Shown: positions 27,924 to 36,120, counted from the stretch's first letter. The stretch is 64,000 nt of DNA from Streptomyces roseofulvus (GCF_039534915.1 NZ_BAAAWE010000001.1:3906001-3970000); one strand, 5' to 3'. Numbers and translations: made by a program. The notes: a model not told the origin generated them from the letters alone.

Positions 27924-28196
27924 TTGGACCGCAACGAGCCGGAAGCCGAAGCGCTGCCGCCGCCGGGCCACGCCGAGGTCCGCATCGTCGCCGCCACCCC
28001 GGACGCCGCCCGGATGGTGGCGGACGTCCTCCGCCACTGCTTCGCCGGCGGCGAGCAGCGCAGCTACCCCGCCCCCGGCGGAGGCACCCGCCTCCACCTC
28101 ACCGTCGACACAGCCCACACCGCCGAACCGGCCCGGTCCTGGCTGGCCACCAGCAGGCCCCCGAGCGGCATCGGGCCCCACTCCGAGGAACCCTGA
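27924..28196 (+). CDS. Small conserved hypothetical protein
   Basis: The 90-residue product reads as one alpha/beta unit (HAEVRIVAATPDAARMVADVLRHCFAG...TRLHLTVDT), similar in pattern to short Streptomyces proteins found beside DUF5994 genes. TTG is used as start; GGGAAGGGACGG upstream supports it. It is divergent from DUF5994 copy 1. Confidence 0.6.
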   Translation: MDRNEPEAEALPPPGHAEVRIVAATPDAARMVADVLRHCFAGGEQRSYPAPGGGTRLHLTVDTAHTAEPARSWLATSRPPSGIGPHSEEP

Positions 28197-28475
28197 CCGG
28201 GCGGCCGGAGCCGTGGGGGCGCGGTGGCGCCTCCGGCCGTCGCGGCGCATGCCCGCGCTCCGGCGGGCTGCGGCGGGGCCACCGCCGCCGACGCGACGCT
28301 CGTCCTCGTCGAGCGGCGCGGGCCGGGGTGACGGGGACCCGGCGCGTCCGACTCCGCCGCGGAGTACGTTGGAGGTACCGGGAGCACCTCGTACACCCGC
28401 CGCCACGCGGACGTCGTTCCCGGCGCTCACTAGGCCGGGGCTCCCGCGGGCGCCCCGGGGACGGGTTCCGGTCTC
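28197..28475. other. Gene-free interval
   Basis: About 280 bp of very GC-rich DNA between two plus-strand genes. It presumably holds the promoter of DUF5994 copy 2 (a GAGTACGTTGGAGGTACC stretch near 28.36 kb resembles one upstream of the 27.9-kb gene). No coding frame is convincing. Confidence 0.35.
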
Positions 28476-29039
28476 ATGACCAGCAGCACTGCTCCCACCC
28501 GCCAGGCCCGCCTGGCCCTGACCCCGAACACCTCCATGGCCGGCCTGCTGGACGGCGCCTGGTGGCCGTACTCGCGCGATCTCGCCACCGAGCTGCCTCC
28601 CCTGGTAGGGGCGCTGCGGGACCGCTTCGGACGCGTCACGCGCATCACCGCGAACCCGGCCCCCTGGCCCGTCGCCCCGCGCAAGGTCCCCGTCGGCGGC
28701 TACGCCGTGCACGTCAGCTGGTTCACCGACCAGGCCCCCGACACGATGATCCTGTTCTCGTACAGCCTCGGCCGCTGCGACCTGCTCGTGGTCCCCCCGG
28801 AGACCGAACCCGCCTCCGCCGCACGCCTGATGACCGCCGCGTCCGCCCCGGGCAACGTCCACACCACCGGCACCCTGATGTCCGAGGAGCACGAGACCAG
28901 TCGTCTCCTGCGGGAGGCGAGGGCGGCCGGGGAGGACGCCTGGGAGGCGGAAGGCGGCGCCTCCCGGCAGCCCCCGCTCCGCCCCCACCCCGTCGTCGGG
29001 GCACGCATGATCTACCTGGCCCAGGGCATGCGGAGATGA
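28476..29039 (+). CDS. DUF5994 family protein (copy 2)
   Basis: The 187-residue protein shares GLLDGAWWPYSRDLATELPPL and LLVVPPETEPASAARLMTAA with copy 1, 0.8 kb away and on the opposite strand. It has an extra Glu/Ala-rich C-terminal region. The pair is likely an old duplication. No catalytic residues are evident. Confidence 0.78.
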   Translation: MTSSTAPTRQARLALTPNTSMAGLLDGAWWPYSRDLATELPPLVGALRDRFGRVTRITANPAPWPVAPRKVPVGGYAVHVSWFTDQAPDTMILFSYSLGRCDLLVVPPETEPASAARLMTAASAPGNVHTTGTLMSEEHETSRLLREARAAGEDAWEAEGGASRQPPLRPHPVVGARMIYLAQGMRR

Positions 29040-29224
29040 CACCTGCCGTTCCCCCGCCTTCGGCCAGTACCGCCCATCGCGAGCATCACGGCCTTCCGTG
29101 ACACCGCGCGCCTCTTTCCGCTGTTCGGCCTGCCGGATCGGCTGAGCGCGGAGACCGGCCTCGGCGTTCCGGCCTGATCGGCCGGCGGTGTCCCCGGCGG
29201 GGTGTCGGTGGGCGGTGGGGGCGG

Positions 29225-29893
29225 TCAGCGCGCGGCCGGGGCGCCCGCGAGGCGGGCCGTCGCCGCGCTCAGCCACAGCAGACCGAGGCCGGCGCCGACG
29301 GTGAACGCCAGGACCGAGGCGGCCGAGGCCGTGAAACCGGTGAGGACGGCCACGGGGACGACGCGGGACGCCACGGCCCACCCCCGCAGGCCCCGGGCCG
29401 CGAGCGGACGGGCCAGGACGACGAACGCCGCGCACAGGGCCAGGTAGCCGATCATGCCGCCGGCCATGTGGACGGCGCCGTGGCCGCTCATCACGGTCGT
29501 CTCGGGCGCCCCGGCGGGGAAGCCCGCCCCGGGGTCGGCGGGGAAGGCGCCCGCGACCCAGAAGGAGACGCCGAAGACGCCGACCAGGGCCGGCCCCCAC
29601 GTTCCGCCGGGACCACCGCGCAGCGCCGTTCGCAGGCCGGCCGCCCCCGCGACCAGCAGGGCGCCGGTGAGCACGAAGTTCGCCGTCTGGATCCAGCCCG
29701 CCTCGCCGAGGGCGAGCTGACTGATCGCGTTCCGCGTGAAGCCGAAGCCGTCCCGTGCGAAGCCCTGGGCGAGCCCGGCCGCCAGGAACAGCGGCCCCGC
29801 CGCCACGCCGCCGGCCAGGGCCCACCGCGCCGCCGATCGCCGAGGGGGCGCGGCGGAGACGACCCGGCGGGGAGCAGTGAGCATGTCGGTCAT
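29225..29893 (-). CDS. DUF998 family membrane protein
   Basis: The 222-residue protein has six predicted helices, the conserved RDGFGFTRNAISQLALGEAGWIQ after helix 1, and FPADPGAGFP, typical of DUF998. The family has unknown function. ATG at 29891-29893. Confidence 0.8.
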   Translation of the reverse strand: MTDMLTAPRRVVSAAPPRRSAARWALAGGVAAGPLFLAAGLAQGFARDGFGFTRNAISQLALGEAGWIQTANFVLTGALLVAGAAGLRTALRGGPGGTWGPALVGVFGVSFWVAGAFPADPGAGFPAGAPETTVMSGHGAVHMAGGMIGYLALCAAFVVLARPLAARGLRGWAVASRVVPVAVLTGFTASAASVLAFTVGAGLGLLWLSAATARLAGAPAAR

Positions 29894-30138
29894 GGCGGAG
29901 CCTTCCTCGTTTCGGTGATGTCACCCATACGACCGACGGCGCGCAGCGAAGTCATCGTTGCCGCCGATGTGCACTGGATCACACGCCGGTGCGGGCCTGC
30001 GGGCACGCTTCGGACACCGCATTCCTGGAACACGAATAACTGTGTCCGTGGAGCAAGATTTCAGCCGACGTCACCGTGAGAATTTTTGTCGGCGCCACAC
30101 GGAAGAAAAGGAAACCCGTCCGGAATGCCCCTGCGTGC

Positions 30139-30311
30139 TACAGTCGAATCAGCTGCAGTTTTGGTACCCGAAAAGGTTCAGACGTCCCCCGTACGGCCAC
30201 AGGCCGGGCGGAGACTTCTTGTATTCCGGTCATTTTCCGGTCAGGGAATCATCGCGGCGACACGGAATCCGCAGAGTGCGGTTTCCGCTGCCTTCCCGAA
30301 GGAGAAATGAC
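30139..30311 (+). promoter_or_regulatory. Cold-shock gene promoter and long 5' leader
   Basis: A TACAGT -10-like box at 30139-30144 predicts a transcript start near 30151 and a leader of about 160 nt, the length typical of cspA-type leaders. The segment 30.03-30.30 kb is markedly less GC-rich than the flanks. A thermosensing fold is possible. Confidence 0.45.
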
Positions 30312-30515
30312 ATGGCTGCCGGTACCGTGAAGTGGTTCAACGCGGAAAAGGGTTTTGGCTTCATCGAGCAGGAGGGTGGCGGTCCTGACGTGTTCGCCCA
30401 CTACTCGAACATCGCCACCCAGGGCTTCCGCGAGCTCCAGGAGGGCCAGAAGGTCTCCTTCGACATCGCGCAGGGCCAGAAGGGCCCGACGGCGGAGAAC
30501 ATCGTTCCCGCCTGA
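30312..30515 (+). CDS. Cold-shock protein (CspA family)
   Basis: The 67-residue protein has the cold-shock domain with RNP1 (KGFGFIEQ) and RNP2 (VFAHYSNI), binding single-stranded RNA and DNA as an RNA chaperone. ATG follows GAAGGAGAAATGAC. A canonical terminator is just downstream. Confidence 0.96.
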   Translation: MAAGTVKWFNAEKGFGFIEQEGGGPDVFAHYSNIATQGFRELQEGQKVSFDIAQGQKGPTAENIVPA

Positions 30516-30533
30516 CGCTGACGCGCCATAAGC

Positions 30534-30575
30534 AGCTGGGGCTCGCATCCTTCGGGGTGCGGGCCCCAGCTTTTT
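30534..30575 (+). terminator. Rho-independent terminator of the cold-shock gene
   Basis: A 17-bp stem with TTCG tetraloop (30551-30554) followed by TTTTT, one of the few U-tract terminators in the window. Confidence 0.93.
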
Positions 30576-30618
30576 GCATTCCGTACGGCTTCAGGGCCGC
30601 CCTGACCGGCGGCCGGGC

Positions 30619-30975
30619 TCAGTGGTCGGAATAGCTGACGTCGCCCATCGTCCAGGCGCTGACGTCCGCGATGGAGACGCGGTACATACCGCCCGTCTCC
30701 GGGATCCCCACCGTGCCCTGGAGGATCCGCGCCAGGTGGAAGTGCAGGTGGGTGGGCGAGTCGTCCTTCGGCGCGGCGGCGAAGACCGCGGAGAAGTCGG
30801 CCAGGTGGTCGGAGTCCGCCAGGACCTCCGAGACCCGCTGCCGCCACACCGCCTCGGGCGCCAGCCGGCCTGTGATGACCGCGCCCCCGGTGACGACGGT
30901 CAGGGACATCTGGTTGCTCCGCCCGGACTCCACCAGCCGGGCGATGTCAACGAGCAGCTCGTCAGTCTTCGACAT
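30619..30975 (-). CDS. Hypothetical protein, possibly GvpU-like
   Basis: The 118-residue protein begins MSKTDELLVDIARLVESG and continues with strands MSLTVVTGGAVITGRLAPE, a pattern that resembles the gas-vesicle accessory protein GvpU. No other gvp gene is in the window, so a gas-vesicle role is doubtful. ATG at 30973-30975. Confidence 0.55.
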   Translation of the reverse strand: MSKTDELLVDIARLVESGRSNQMSLTVVTGGAVITGRLAPEAVWRQRVSEVLADSDHLADFSAVFAAAPKDDSPTHLHFHLARILQGTVGIPETGGMYRVSIADVSAWTMGDVSYSDH

Positions 30976-31166
30976 GGAAGCCGATCCTACGGGTCGCCCC
31001 CGCCTCCTGTCCCCGACCTGCTCGCGGGCGGGACGGACGGCCCGGGCGCGTGCGCGGAGCGGCCACCCCCCGCCCACGGGCCCGTCGCACCCTGCCGAGG
31101 TCCATTGGTCTGTCCGGGCGAGGAACGAAAATCTATCGCCGCCGCAGTAGACATCGGGAAGTAGTC

Positions 31167-31190
31167 GGGTTATGTTTTCTGTCGTAACCC
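31167..31190. promoter_or_regulatory. Inverted repeat at the start of the gene-free interval
   Basis: GGGTTATG-N8-CGTAACCC, seven of eight pairs complementary, in an AT-richer promoter-like stretch. It marks the likely beginning of the transcript that crosses 31.2-31.6 kb. Confidence 0.4.
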
Positions 31191-31618
31191 AGGGAGACAA
31201 GGAGCCGGGCAGAGACGAACTGCCCGCGAGCAGCACGAACGGCATCAGAGCAGGACGGTGCGGCGGCAGAGTGTCGAAGCCACGAGGTTGCAGAACGGCG
31301 ACGGGACTGGCGGCTGGACCGGGAGGCCCGCGGTGATCAGGGGCCTCCGAGAGCGGGACCGCGGTCATGGCGAAGCGGTACCCGCCGGAACAAGAGGTTG
31401 GTCGACGAAGGAAGAACGAAGGAAGAACGGAGGAGTACGGCGCCATCAGGATCGCCCGGGCCGATCTCGTGAGCCCGGGTACCGCAGGACATCGTCAGCG
31501 AGGTGGTCTTCGGTCAAGCAACCGCGATCCCCGCACCCCCGGCAGCTACCAGGCCGGACGTGCGGACACAGAAGGCCGGCGCTTCATCAGGGCCGGCAGG
31601 TGGTGTAGTAGTTCCTTC
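31191..31618 (+). ncRNA. Candidate structured RNA or long leader before a MerR gene
   Basis: About 430 bp with no convincing gene. Short stems are seen in series: GGGCAG...CTGCCC near 31.21 kb, GAGGCCC...GGGCCTC near 31.33 kb, GCCCGGGC...GCCCGGGT near 31.47 kb, GGCCGGC...GGCCGGC-type near 31.58 kb. A purine-rich tract with repeated GAAGGAAGAACG lies at 31.40-31.43 kb. The strong palindrome at 31620-31651 would act as its terminator. An ATG at 31367 opens a frame fused to the MerR gene, but it lacks a ribosome site and its residues look random. Confidence 0.3.
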
Positions 31619-31619
31619 A

Positions 31620-31651
31620 GGGCCCTGGTGCCAGTACTGGCACCAGGGCCC
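31620..31651. terminator. 32-bp perfect palindrome upstream of the MerR gene
   Basis: Arms 31620-31635 and 31636-31651 are exact complements, with CCAGTACTGG at the centre. It may be an attenuator/terminator in the leader of the MerR gene or a dyad operator for that regulator. Confidence 0.6.
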
Positions 31652-31678
31652 CTCTATGCGTTTCACGGAGAGGTGCAA

Positions 31679-32017
31679 ATGACAGCAGACGACTCCTACG
31701 ACCGTCTCGACGACGATGACTACCCCGCCTACACGATGGGCAGGGCCGCCGAGATGATCGGCGCCACCCAGGGCTTCCTCCGCGCCCTCGGCGAAGCCCG
31801 CCTGATCACTCCGCTGCGCTCCGCGGGCGGCCACCGCCGCTACTCCCGCTACCAGCTCCGCATCGCCGCCCGAGCCCGGGAACTCGTCGACCAGGGCACT
31901 CCGATCGAGGCCGCCTGCCGGATCATCATCCTCGAGGACCAGCTGGAGGAGGCGCAGCGCATCAACGCCGAGTACCGCCGCGCCGCCGCATCCGGTACGC
32001 CCTCAGAACAGGCTTGA
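31679..32017 (+). CDS. Short MerR-type regulator
   Basis: The 112-residue protein has a MerR winged helix (YTMGRAAEMIGATQGFLRALGEARLITPLRSAGGHRRYS) and a short C-terminal helix (IILEDQLEEAQRINAEYRR) that could dimerise. No effector domain, as in HspR/BldC-like proteins. ATG follows GGAGAGGTGCAA, 28 bp after a 32-bp palindrome that may be its operator or attenuator. Confidence 0.85.
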   Translation: MTADDSYDRLDDDDYPAYTMGRAAEMIGATQGFLRALGEARLITPLRSAGGHRRYSRYQLRIAARARELVDQGTPIEAACRIIILEDQLEEAQRINAEYRRAAASGTPSEQA

Positions 32018-32088
32018 GTCGCCCCCGGCCCGCCCCGTCCCGCCCCGGCGCTCCGCCGGTGGAGGTCGCTCGCGTGCGGGGCCGTCGG

Positions 32089-32481
32089 CTACTCGGGGAC
32101 GATCGCCACGGCGTCGATCTCCACGAGGGCGCCCGGGCGGGCGTGGCCTGCGGTGGAGACGACGGTGACGGCCGTGCGGTGGTCGCCCCAGACCTCGCGC
32201 GATGCCGCGTAGCCCACCTGGGCGTCGACGCCGGCGACCAGGTAGATGGTGAGCTTGGCGACGTGCTCGGGGCCGGTGCCGGCGGCGGCGAGGACGGTCA
32301 GGACGTTGCGCAGGGCCTGTGCGGTCTGGGCCTCGATGCCGTCGAGGAGGTTTCCGGCGCTGTCGGTGCCGAGCTGGCCGCCGACGTGGAGCAGGCGGCC
32401 GGCGGGGGTGATCACGCCCTGGGTGAAGGCGGGGTTGCGCGGGAGTCCCTCGGGGTCGAGGTGGATCGTCTTCTCGGTCAT
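32089..32481 (-). CDS. RidA family protein (YjgF/YER057c)
   Basis: The 130-residue protein is a RidA-like enamine/imine deaminase homologue: LPRNPAFTQGVITPAGRLLHVGGQ near the start, NVLTVLAAAGTGPEHVAKLTIYL later. The family's catalytic arginine (in the RPG segment near the C-terminus) appears here as ARPGALVEIDAVA. ATG behind AGGAGAGACTC. It is divergent from a WYL regulator. Confidence 0.88.
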   Translation of the reverse strand: MTEKTIHLDPEGLPRNPAFTQGVITPAGRLLHVGGQLGTDSAGNLLDGIEAQTAQALRNVLTVLAAAGTGPEHVAKLTIYLVAGVDAQVGYAASREVWGDHRTAVTVVSTAGHARPGALVEIDAVAIVPE

Positions 32482-32644
32482 GAGTCTCTCCTGAGAGGTG
32501 CGGGTTTCGGTGACAGGCGGTGGAGGGCGCGCGGTGGACCTCCGGCACCGGGTCGGCCGTGGGCGTCTCCGGGGAAGCGCCGCTTCGCGCCGCGCGGGGC
32601 CGCCGGGTTCGGCTGCGTCCCTGTTCCCGCACTCTGGCACCGAT

Positions 32645-32665
32645 AGCGGACAGGATCGGTCCGCT
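32645..32665. promoter_or_regulatory. Inverted repeat between RidA and WYL genes
   Basis: AGCGGAC-N7-GTCCGCT, perfect 7-bp arms. It is flanked by two direct repeats CTCTGGCACCG (32632-32642 and 32675-32685). A likely operator for the WYL regulator. Confidence 0.6.
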
Positions 32666-32693
32666 GTCGTCGATCTCTGGCACCGTGGACGGC

Positions 32694-33695
32694 ATGGACG
32701 TGGGGAGCGGCGGCGACCGCGATACGACGGAGCGGGTGCTCACCCTGCTCGGGCTGCTGCAGCGGCGCCGCACCTGGACCGGGCCCGAGCTCGCCGCACG
32801 GCTCGGGGTGACGTCCCGGACGGTGCGGCGGGACGTCGAGCGCCTGCGCACGCTCGGGTATCCGGTCCACGCCGGCAAGGGCGTCGGCGGCGGCTACCGG
32901 CTCGGCCCGGGGCAGGAGCTGCCGCCGCTGCTCCTCGACGACGAGGAGGCGATCGCCACCGCGGTCGCGCTGCTCGCCGGAGCGGGCGGCTCGGTCGCGG
33001 GCGCCGGTGAGGCCGCCCTGCGCGCCCTGGCCAAGCTCGACCAGGTGCTGCCCACCCGGCTGCGGCACGAGGTGCACGCGCTCGCCGGCTCGGTGGAGTC
33101 CTTCGGCGGAGGCCGCACGCCCGCCGACCCGGAGGTGCTGATGACGCTCGCCAGAGCCTGCCGCGACGAGGTCGAGGTGGGTTTCGCGTACCCTCCCCCG
33201 GGCCCGGCCCGGCAGGCGCCGCCGGGGGGCGGGCCGGTCCGGCGGCGGGTCGAGCCCTACCGCCTGGTCGCCTCGGACCGCCGCTGGTACCTCTTCTCGT
33301 ACGACCTGGACCGCGACGACTGGCGCACCTTCCGCGTCGACCGGATGACCGAGGTGTCCCCCCGCACCTGGCGCTTCCGCCCGCGTACGGCACCCGAGGC
33401 GGCGGCGTACGTCCAGGAGGGCGTGGCGAGCCGGGTCTACGCGCGGCGGGCACGTTTCCTCGTGCACGCGCCGGCCGACACGGTGCGCGCGCAGATCCCG
33501 GCGTCGGCGGCCGTCGTGCAAGCGCGGGGGAGCGGGCGCTGCGAGGTGCTCAGCGGGGCCGCGCGCCTCGACGCCGTGCTCCTGCACGTGCTCCTGCTGG
33601 GGCACGACTTCGAGGTGCTGGACCCGCCGGACCTCGCGGACCGCTGCGGGGAGTTGGCGGAGCGGCTGCGGGCGGCCGGGACGCCGCCGTCCTGA
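32694..33695 (+). CDS. WYL-domain DeoR-type transcriptional regulator
   Basis: The 333-residue protein has an N-terminal HTH_11 winged helix (WTGPELAARLGVTSRTVRRDVERLRTLGYPVHAGKGVGGGYRL), then a WYL ligand-binding domain (VEPYRLVASDRRWYLFSYDLDRDDWRTFRVDRM, ~190-215). Start ATG at 32694 fits the usual first helix. It likely represses the divergent ridA-like gene and itself through the operator between them. Confidence 0.88.
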   Translation: MDVGSGGDRDTTERVLTLLGLLQRRRTWTGPELAARLGVTSRTVRRDVERLRTLGYPVHAGKGVGGGYRLGPGQELPPLLLDDEEAIATAVALLAGAGGSVAGAGEAALRALAKLDQVLPTRLRHEVHALAGSVESFGGGRTPADPEVLMTLARACRDEVEVGFAYPPPGPARQAPPGGGPVRRRVEPYRLVASDRRWYLFSYDLDRDDWRTFRVDRMTEVSPRTWRFRPRTAPEAAAYVQEGVASRVYARRARFLVHAPADTVRAQIPASAAVVQARGSGRCEVLSGAARLDAVLLHVLLLGHDFEVLDPPDLADRCGELAERLRAAGTPPS

Positions 33696-33748
33696 CGGGG
33701 TACCGGTCTCTTCGCCCAGGTGCGGGTGGGGGTCTTGGGGGCCGGCGG

Positions 33749-33764
33749 TGAGTAGGCGTACTCA
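33749..33764. promoter_or_regulatory. 16-bp dyad upstream of membrane protein gene
   Basis: TGAGTA-GGCG-TACTCA, perfect 6-bp arms, 63 bp before the next ATG. Looks like an operator. Confidence 0.5.
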
Positions 33765-33827
33765 TGTCGGCGAGCGGCCCGTGGTCCACCGTGGTGATCA
33801 CCAACGGACCGACCCGAGGAACCACCG

Positions 33828-34481
33828 ATGCCGACCGCGTCCCGCACCCGCCGACTGCTCGCCCTCGCTTCGGGGAACCGGCTCGCCCGGGGCTATCTGG
33901 CGGTGTTCGCCGTCTCCTTCGCCGCCATGCTCCTCTTCCCGGAGAGCGTCGTCGCCACGGCCCCGCTGCTGCTGACGGCGCCGCTCTCCTTCCTGGGCGT
34001 GTTCCTCCCCCTCGGCACCGGCGTGACGACGGTCGTGGTCTTCGCCGGGTGGCTGCTGCTGTGCGCGCTGGTGAACGCGGCCGTGCTCGGCTCCCTCGCC
34101 GCGAGGACCGGGACCGGCGCCCCGACCGGCGCGGGAGAGCCCCGGGCGCGGAGGCTTCGGGCGCTGCTGGCGCCCGCCGTGGACAACTGGCTCGCGCGCG
34201 GGTACCTCGCCGTGGTCGCGGTCGCGCTGGGGTTCTTCGTGGGCGCGGCTCTCGTCCTGCCGGACGCCGGGCTCGCCGGGATGTGGCCGCTCCTGGCGAC
34301 CGCGCCGTTCGGCTTCCTCGCGGTGGCGGTGTCGTCGCCCCTCGAGTACCTCTTCTCGGCCGGCTGGCCGGCCTCGCTGGCCTTCTCCCTCGGAGTGGTG
34401 TCGGCCGGGCTGTTCAACGCCGTGCTGCTCGGCCGGCTGGCCCGCAGGCTGCGGGCCCGGGAGCCCCGGCCGGCCGCCTGA
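33828..34481 (+). CDS. Integral membrane protein with two homologous halves
   Basis: The 217-residue protein repeats the same unit: GNRLARGYLAVFAVSFAAMLLFPESVVATAPLLLTAPLSF (~15-55) and DNWLARGYLAVVAVALGFFVGAALVLPDAGLAGMWPLLATAPFGF (~125-165), each followed by FNAVLLG- or VNAAVLG-type helices. It resembles the SCO4225-type family. Role unknown. The duplication is old, as the halves differ at many residues. Confidence 0.7.
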   Translation: MPTASRTRRLLALASGNRLARGYLAVFAVSFAAMLLFPESVVATAPLLLTAPLSFLGVFLPLGTGVTTVVVFAGWLLLCALVNAAVLGSLAARTGTGAPTGAGEPRARRLRALLAPAVDNWLARGYLAVVAVALGFFVGAALVLPDAGLAGMWPLLATAPFGFLAVAVSSPLEYLFSAGWPASLAFSLGVVSAGLFNAVLLGRLARRLRAREPRPAA

Positions 34482-34545
34482 GGACGGTGCACCGCCCCCG
34501 GCTCCGGGCGGTGGACCGCTCACGGACGTGAGCCGCGTCACAGGG

Positions 34546-34572
34546 TGTCACAGGGCCGCGGTGCCCGGTGTC
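34546..34572 (+). promoter_or_regulatory. ECF41-type autoregulated promoter
   Basis: TGTCACA, 16 bp, TGTC. ECF41 promoters have the form TGTCACA-N16-CGTC, so only one base deviates. It is 37 bp upstream of the ECF41 sigma gene, as expected for autoregulation. Confidence 0.78.
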
Positions 34573-34608
34573 TTGAGGCCGAACCCCCTGAGACGGAGGA
34601 GAGACACC

Positions 34609-35493
34609 ATGGCCGATCCGGCGACCGAGGCGTTCGACGCCCACCGGACCCCGCTCTTCACCGTCGCCCACGAGATGCTCGGCTCGGCCGCCGACGCCGA
34701 GGACGTCCTCCGGGAGACCTGGCTGCGCCGGGCCGGGGCCGGCCCGGGGGAGGCGAGCGACCCGCGGGCGTACCTCGTCCGCGTCACCACCCGGCAGGCG
34801 CTCGGCCGGCTCCGCGCGGCGAAGCGACGCCGCGAGGCGTACGTCGGGCCGTGGCTGCCCGGGCCGCTGGTCACCGCACCGGACGTGGCCGAGGGCGCCG
34901 AGCTCGCCGAGAGCCTGTCGATGGCGATGACGCTCGTCCTGGAGAGCCTCTCCCCGACCGAACGGGCGGTGTTCGTGCTGCGCGAGGTCTTCGGGGTCGA
35001 CGACGGGGAGATCGCCGAGGCCGTCGGCCGGAGTCCCGGGGCCGTCCGGGAGATCGCGCACCGCGCCCGCCGGCACGTCGGCGCCCGCCGCCCTCGCGGG
35101 ACGGCCTCCGCGGCCGAGACCCGGGCGGCCCTGGAGTCCTTCCGGCGGGCCGTCGAGACCGGGGACTCCCAGGGCCTCCTCGACGTGCTCGCGCCCGATG
35201 TGGTGCTGCTCAGCGACGGCGGCGGGCTCAAGCGCGCCGCGCCGCGTCCGGTCGTCGGCGCCGAGAAGATCGTCCGCTTCCGCCTCGGCGGCTCCGCCGA
35301 GGCGGAGGGCGCGCTCACCTGGGAGCCCACCGCGGTCGACGGCAGCCCCGCGCCGGCCGTGCGCGTGGCCGGCGAGCCGGACGCCGTCATGGCCGTCCGG
35401 GTCGAGGAGGGCCGCGTCTCCGGGCTCTACCTCGTCCGCGCCCCCGAGAAGCTCACCCACCTCGCCGCAGGGACGCCGCTCGGCCTCCGCTGA
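34609..35493 (+). CDS. ECF41-group sigma factor (SigJ-like)
   Basis: The 294-residue protein has sigma regions 2 and 4 (1-165) and a C-terminal SnoaL-like extension (~170-294) that in ECF41 acts as a built-in regulator in place of an anti-sigma factor. The group's marks are all here: the linker WLPGPLVT (WLPEPL type), the DGGG motif (LLSDGGGLKR) and the APEKL near the end (NPDKL type). ATG behind GGAGGAGAGACACC. The usual partner gene (a carboxymuconolactone decarboxylase or oxidoreductase) is not adjacent; a small membrane protein follows. Confidence 0.9.
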   Translation: MADPATEAFDAHRTPLFTVAHEMLGSAADAEDVLRETWLRRAGAGPGEASDPRAYLVRVTTRQALGRLRAAKRRREAYVGPWLPGPLVTAPDVAEGAELAESLSMAMTLVLESLSPTERAVFVLREVFGVDDGEIAEAVGRSPGAVREIAHRARRHVGARRPRGTASAAETRAALESFRRAVETGDSQGLLDVLAPDVVLLSDGGGLKRAAPRPVVGAEKIVRFRLGGSAEAEGALTWEPTAVDGSPAPAVRVAGEPDAVMAVRVEEGRVSGLYLVRAPEKLTHLAAGTPLGLR

Positions 35494-35554
35494 CCCCGAA
35501 CGACCCGCGCCCACCCGCGATCGCCGCCCGCCACCACCCGAGGGGAACCCCACC

Positions 35555-35965
35555 ATGACCAGACAGCCGGAGTCCGACGGCACGCGCGGCGGCGCCTTCC
35601 TCCGCGTCACCGCGGCCCTGCAGGCCCTGACCCTCTTCTTCCAGGCGGTCACCGCGGGCCTGCTGCTGAACTCGTCCACCGCCTATCTGCTGCACGACAT
35701 CGGATCGAAGGTGATGTACGCGGCCGCCATGCTGTACGTGCTCGCCACGGTCCTGGCCTGGCGCCCGGGCGGCGGATCCCCCCGCCCCGTCCTGTTCTCC
35801 ACCGGCCTGCTCCTCCTCGCCTCGGCGCAGGTCGCGCTGGGAATCGCCCACGTGCCCGCGGCCCATGTCCCCCTGGGCGTGGTGATGTTCGCGCTGAGCA
35901 CGCTGGCCCTGGCCCGTTCGCTGTCGCCGCGGTTCCCGCTCCCCCGGGCCGCCGCCCGGTCCTGA
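35555..35965 (+). CDS. Small integral membrane protein
   Basis: The 136-residue protein has four helices (LRVTAALQALTLFFQAVTAGLLL and the following ones), with a central HDIGSKVMYAAAMLY. It is 61 bp after the sigma factor gene and probably co-transcribed, thus a possible ECF41 target. No known family recognised. Confidence 0.65.
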   Translation: MTRQPESDGTRGGAFLRVTAALQALTLFFQAVTAGLLLNSSTAYLLHDIGSKVMYAAAMLYVLATVLAWRPGGGSPRPVLFSTGLLLLASAQVALGIAHVPAAHVPLGVVMFALSTLALARSLSPRFPLPRAAARS

Positions 35966-36075
35966 CCGCCACCCCCGTTGATCCTGGAGGCGGCGGGTGA
36001 GGTGGTCATCGCACCTACGGCAGCCCTCAAGTGTCCGGCCGAATGGGCCACTTCGGGACGCTCCGACTGGGGCCC

Positions 36076-36120
36076 CCTGACACGAGCCCCGGGCCGGTGG
36101 CCACGGGGCTTCGTGTCAGG
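36076..36120. terminator. Terminator at the end of the ATP-grasp remnant
   Basis: A 16-bp stem with a single bulged base around a 12-nt loop. The stop codon of the minus-strand ATP-grasp frame falls within it. Also serves the convergent membrane protein gene. Confidence 0.78.

Noticed and set aside
29040..29170. Possible gene fragment near 29.1 kb (FRDTARLFPLFGLPDRL)
   Set aside because: Resembles the C-terminus of a STAS or response-regulator type gene, but it is too short, has no start or ribosome site, and cannot be assigned.
31367..31678. Coding extension of the MerR gene back to 31367
   Set aside because: The frame is open but has no ribosome site, crosses a 32-bp palindrome, and its residues do not match MerR proteins.
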